Shown here: positions 7,073 to 9,954 of the stretch, piece by piece
Layout of the letters: each line of letters begins with the position of its first letter
How positions within the stretch are numbered: position 1 is the stretch's first letter
Position numbers and translations under genes: made by a program
Notes under the pieces: generated by a model
What the model was told of the DNA's origin: nothing
What the model saw: the letters and a program-made list of their open reading frames with translations, nothing else
The model's database searches: none
Origin: Bacteroidota bacterium
GTDB taxonomy: Bacteria > Zhuqueibacterota > JdFR-76 > DREG01
DNA: 9,954 nt
Assembly: GCA_030624545.1 (NCBI GenBank)
Contig: JAUXJX010000034.1
Span: 1 to 9,954 of the forward strand
Direction of reading: 5' to 3'

Positions 7073-7110
7073 CAAATCTCATCATGAATTCTATCTATCC
7101 GAACATAATT

Positions 7111-7147
7111 AAAAAGGAGAATGTCATTTGACCAGCTCGACAATTCC
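7111..7147 (-). terminator. Weak candidate terminator after xerC
   Basis: On the minus strand, GGAATTGTC (7139-7147) can pair with GACATTCTCC (7116-7125) across a 13-nt loop, with one mismatch and one bulge. TTTTT follows (7111-7115). It begins about 10 nt after the xerC stop and would separate topA-xerC from the hpf operon. The imperfect stem limits confidence. Confidence 0.4.
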
Positions 7148-7156
7148 TGATGGCGA

Positions 7157-8056
7157 TCAAGCGCGCGGGTGCGCTTGTTTGTAGACTTTTACGAGTTTTT
7201 CGACGCTAACGTGTGTGTAAACCTGTGTCGTCGACAAACTGGCATGTCCGAGAAGATCCTTTACTGCCTCTAAATCTGCCCCGGCCTCCAGTAGGTGTGT
7301 GGCAAATGTGTGGCGCAGCATATGTGGACTGTTTGATTTTGCGCCTGAGATCTTTTCCAGATAACCGGAGACCCGATACTGCACTTGTCTAGGGGTCATG
7401 CGGCTGCCGCGGCTGTTCACGAAAACGGCTCCTTCGTCTTTTTTGTCTGATTTGGCCAAAAAACTCTCTCGTAACTTCAAATAGCGTTGAAGCATTCTTT
7501 TCGCATTAGCTCCCAGCGGCACCAGCCGTTCCTTTCGGCCCTTTCCCAAGATTCGAATGAGATTGTTGCGAAAATCAATATCCTTTAGGTTCATACCCGT
7601 CAATTCTCTCAGCCGGATTCCGGTCCCATAAAATATCTCGAGGATTGCTCGGTCGCGCATCCCTTCCGCAGAATTGAGATCTGGAACATCCAAAAGCTGT
7701 ATTGCTTCGGGTACGCTTAAAAACGACGGCAGTTTTTTCTTATATTTGGGCGTAACGATTTTCTGGGCTGGGTTTTCGCTCATCGTCCCGATCTTTCTCT
7801 GGTAGCGGTAAAAGGATCGTAGCGCCGCCAGCTTTCTGCCGATTGAATTACGTGAAATTCCGGCCAGTGTGAGCGAGGACATATAAGCTCGAATCTGATT
7901 CTTCGTCGCCCTCAGCAAATCAGAATCTGGCCCGAATTGAGAGGCGAGGAAATCGCTAAATTGAATCAAATCGATCTGGTAGGATCTAATTGTAAATTCT
8001 GAAAAGTTCTTCTCGGCCCTGAGCGATTTAAGAAATCTTTGAACCGATTCTTCCAT
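7157..8056 (-). CDS. xerC: Tyrosine recombinase of the XerC/XerD type
   Basis: This 299-residue site-specific recombinase probably resolves chromosome dimers at dif. Residues 1-88 form the SAM-like core-binding domain, with SFYRYQ near 81. The catalytic domain follows with the complete set R148 (GTGIR), K172 (GKGRKER), H245 and R248 (HMLRHTFATHL), H271 (LGHAS) and nucleophile Y280 (TTQVYTHV). Length and C-terminal motif fit housekeeping Xer proteins rather than phage integrases. The start is the ATG at 8056, one base after the topA stop (TAG-T-ATG). An upstream in-frame start would add 37 residues inside topA with no Xer similarity. Placement directly after topA is a known housekeeping arrangement. 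XerC and XerD cannot be told apart with certainty by eye, and a single-Xer (XerH-like) system is possible. Confidence 0.93.
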   Translation of the reverse strand: MEESVQRFLKSLRAEKNFSEFTIRSYQIDLIQFSDFLASQFGPDSDLLRATKNQIRAYMSSLTLAGISRNSIGRKLAALRSFYRYQRKIGTMSENPAQKIVTPKYKKKLPSFLSVPEAIQLLDVPDLNSAEGMRDRAILEIFYGTGIRLRELTGMNLKDIDFRNNLIRILGKGRKERLVPLGANAKRMLQRYLKLRESFLAKSDKKDEGAVFVNSRGSRMTPRQVQYRVSGYLEKISGAKSNSPHMLRHTFATHLLEAGADLEAVKDLLGHASLSTTQVYTHVSVEKLVKVYKQAHPRA

Positions 8057-8057
8057 A

Positions 8058-9954
8058 CTAAAGTTCTTTTTCTGCAGTTTCCGGAACCAACTCATACTTG
8101 CATGATGGGCAGCGCAGATATTCGCCCTTCGCCTTTGATTCCCTTTTTTCAATATAAGGATTTCCACATCGATCGCAGGCTTGTTTTAACGGCTCATACC
8201 AGGTTGCAAAATCACATTTCGGATAGTTGCTGCATCCGTAAAAGACTTTCCCTCGTCTCGATTGTTTCTCTACCATATTGCCACCACAATTTTCGCGGGG
8301 ACAGGCAATGTCGAAGCTAATAGGCTTTGTATTTCTGCAATTGGGATAGGCGGAACAGGCCATGAATCGGCCAAACCGACCGACTCTGATTACCATGTCA
8401 GAGCCACACAATTCACACTTTTGCTCGGTCTTTGATTCTTGCTCATCGATAGGCCGGGTAAAACGGCACGTTGGATAATTGCTACAGGCGATGAATTTGC
8501 CATTGCGTCCCCATTTTTCGACAAGAGCACCATCGCATTCGGGACATTTTTCATCAGTTGTCTTTTGCAGGGCCGCCTTAATCTCGGACTTGTCAGCATC
8601 GACGCGCTGTACCGCTGCCTGGAAGGGATCATAAAAATCCATCAGCACAGTTTCCGGTTTCTTCTTTCCTTCCTCAATGCTGTCCAGTTCGTTCTCCATT
8701 TTGGCGGTAAACGCGACGTTGAAAATGTCAGGAAATTGAGAAATCAGGATGCCATTGACCGTTGTGCCAAGCTCCGTTGGAATCAATTTGCGGTCGACTT
8801 TTTCGGCGTATTTGCGTTGTACGAGCGTTCCAATTATGGTTGCATACGTGGACGGACGGCCGATTCCCAGGAGATCCAGTTCTTTGATAAGGGTGCTCTC
8901 ATTATACCGCGGTGGCGGTTTGGTGAAATGCTGCTTTTGTCCTAATTCCAACAACTTTAGCTTGTCACCAACATTGATGTTCAGGGGAAACGGCTCATCG
9001 TTGTCGCCATTTTCATCGCTTCGCTCTTGGTCCTTCATGTCTTCATAGACCTGCAAGAAGCCGCGAAATTTCGTCACGGTGCCGGTCTTGCGAAACCGGT
9101 ATTCATCGGCTTCTACATCCAAATTAGATTGCTCATAAACTGCCGCTTCCATCTGAGAAGCCACAAATCGATTCCAGATCAATTGATAGAGCTTAAGTTG
9201 ATCTGCCGAAAGATACTTTGCGATTTTTTTGGGTTCGCAGCCCATGTCTGTCGGGCGAATGGCCTCATGGGCATCCTGAATCTTGCCTTTTTTCTTAAAC
9301 GCTCGTGGTTTTACCGGCAGATACTCCTGGCCATATGCACTGGCCACATATAATCGAACGGCATGAAGCGCCTCATTGGCAATGCGAGTTGAATCCGTTC
9401 GCATATAAGTAATCAGTCCTACGCTGCCTTCGCCGCCAAGCTCAATCCCTTCGTACAACTGCTGAGCAATAGACATGATCCGCTGGCCGCTAAAGCCGAA
9501 TCTTCTGGCAGCGTCTTGCTGCATGGTGCTGGTGGTAAACGGTGGATAAGGATTGCGTCGAACCGTTTTGCTCGATTTATCCTTGACAATAAATTCCTTT
9601 TTCCGAATATCATCGACATAATATTGGCAGGTGGATTCGTCCGGAATCTTAAAATCTTTTGCCTGGATCTTGATCAACTTTGCATGGAATGGATCTGTGT
9701 TTTGGCCGCGCAGAAGAGCGTGAATAGACCAATGCTCCTCGGGAACAAACGAAATTATCTTCGCTTCCCGATCACACAAAAGGCGCAGGGCAACAGATTG
9801 TACTCTGCCTGCACTTAGCCCACGGTAAATAGTCTTCCACAGCAAAGGACTAACTTGGTAACCCACGAGCCTGTCCAGGACCCGGCGGGCCTTTTGCGCT
9901 TCAACCTTATTCAGGTCGATTTCGGTTGGATGATCAATGGCGTGTTTTACTGCA
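8058..9954 (-). CDS. topA: DNA topoisomerase I (type IA), 5' end outside window
   Basis: The C-terminal 631 residues are present, and the frame stays open to the window edge. The missing part would hold the TOPRIM domain. The enzyme relaxes negative supercoils through a 5'-phosphotyrosine link. The fragment opens with the conserved ARRVLDRLVGY and GLSAGRVQSVALRL. The catalytic Tyr lies in LITYMRTDST (codon 9405-9407). HEAIRPTD and LDLLGIGRPSTYATI follow. The C-terminus carries four zinc-ribbon Cys clusters: CPEC/CSNYPTC, CELC/CSAYPNC, CPRENC/CSNYPKC and CDRC/CPSC. The first three are typical topoisomerase zinc fingers. The fourth is shorter in its second half, with CPSC in place of the usual CxxYPxC. 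xerC begins one base after the stop, so the two are very likely co-transcribed. Confidence 0.97.
   Translation of the reverse strand, partial: AVKHAIDHPTEIDLNKVEAQKARRVLDRLVGYQVSPLLWKTIYRGLSAGRVQSVALRLLCDREAKIISFVPEEHWSIHALLRGQNTDPFHAKLIKIQAKDFKIPDESTCQYYVDDIRKKEFIVKDKSSKTVRRNPYPPFTTSTMQQDAARRFGFSGQRIMSIAQQLYEGIELGGEGSVGLITYMRTDSTRIANEALHAVRLYVASAYGQEYLPVKPRAFKKKGKIQDAHEAIRPTDMGCEPKKIAKYLSADQLKLYQLIWNRFVASQMEAAVYEQSNLDVEADEYRFRKTGTVTKFRGFLQVYEDMKDQERSDENGDNDEPFPLNINVGDKLKLLELGQKQHFTKPPPRYNESTLIKELDLLGIGRPSTYATIIGTLVQRKYAEKVDRKLIPTELGTTVNGILISQFPDIFNVAFTAKMENELDSIEEGKKKPETVLMDFYDPFQAAVQRVDADKSEIKAALQKTTDEKCPECDGALVEKWGRNGKFIACSNYPTCRFTRPIDEQESKTEQKCELCGSDMVIRVGRFGRFMACSAYPNCRNTKPISFDIACPRENCGGNMVEKQSRRGKVFYGCSNYPKCDFATWYEPLKQACDRCGNPYIEKRESKAKGEYLRCPSCKYELVPETAEKEL

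Noticed and set aside
8057..8167. 37-residue N-terminal extension of XerC
   Set aside because: It overlaps the topA C-terminus, has no Xer similarity, and the ATG at 8056 gives the normal family length.
8439..8945. 168-codon plus-strand ORF
   Set aside because: It is antisense to topA zinc-ribbon and core coding sequence, with no recognisable domain.

Overview
This is a bacterial window in which every gene I can support lies on the minus strand, so the biological reading order runs from about 9954 down to 1. The gene set and order resemble deep-branching lineages of or near the FCB group (KSB1, Calditrichota or Zixibacteria-like). The reasons are topA next to xerC, a short hpf directly before hprK and mannose-family PTS genes, and secreted M23/Fn3/GATase-like multidomain proteins. 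This placement is an inference from family content. No rRNA or other decisive taxonomic marker is present.

There are three transcription blocks. (1) 9954-7157: the 3' part of topA, then xerC one base after its stop, closed by a weak candidate terminator. (2) 6974-3272: hpf, hprK, a mannose-family EIIA, a mannose-family EIIB and a glutamate dehydrogenase. Gaps are 2, 28, 8 and 35 nt. A good sigma70-type promoter (TTGATA-17-CATAAT) lies upstream, and a 9-bp hairpin with a T-rich tail lies after gdh. (3) 3090-1: a secreted beta-propeller-like protein and, one base after its stop, a long secreted protein. The second protein has an N-terminal M23 peptidase domain, an Fn3-like domain and a glutamine-amidotransferase-like domain, and it runs off the left edge.

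The middle block is the most interesting. It carries the phosphocarrier kinase HprK and soluble EIIA and EIIB, but no EIIC, EIID, HPr or EI. The EIIA homologue has Asn where the family has its phosphorylated His, while EIIB keeps its His. The normal EIIA-to-EIIB phosphate relay therefore looks broken, and these proteins may be regulatory. The operon ends in a glutamate dehydrogenase of the animal-mitochondrial (GLUD1-like) type, which hints at a link between a sugar-phosphotransfer sensor and nitrogen/carbon balance.

No tRNA, rRNA, CRISPR array, insertion sequence or transposase was seen. The only non-coding stretches of note are 6975-7156 and 3091-3271. Both are described, and neither exceeds 300 bases.
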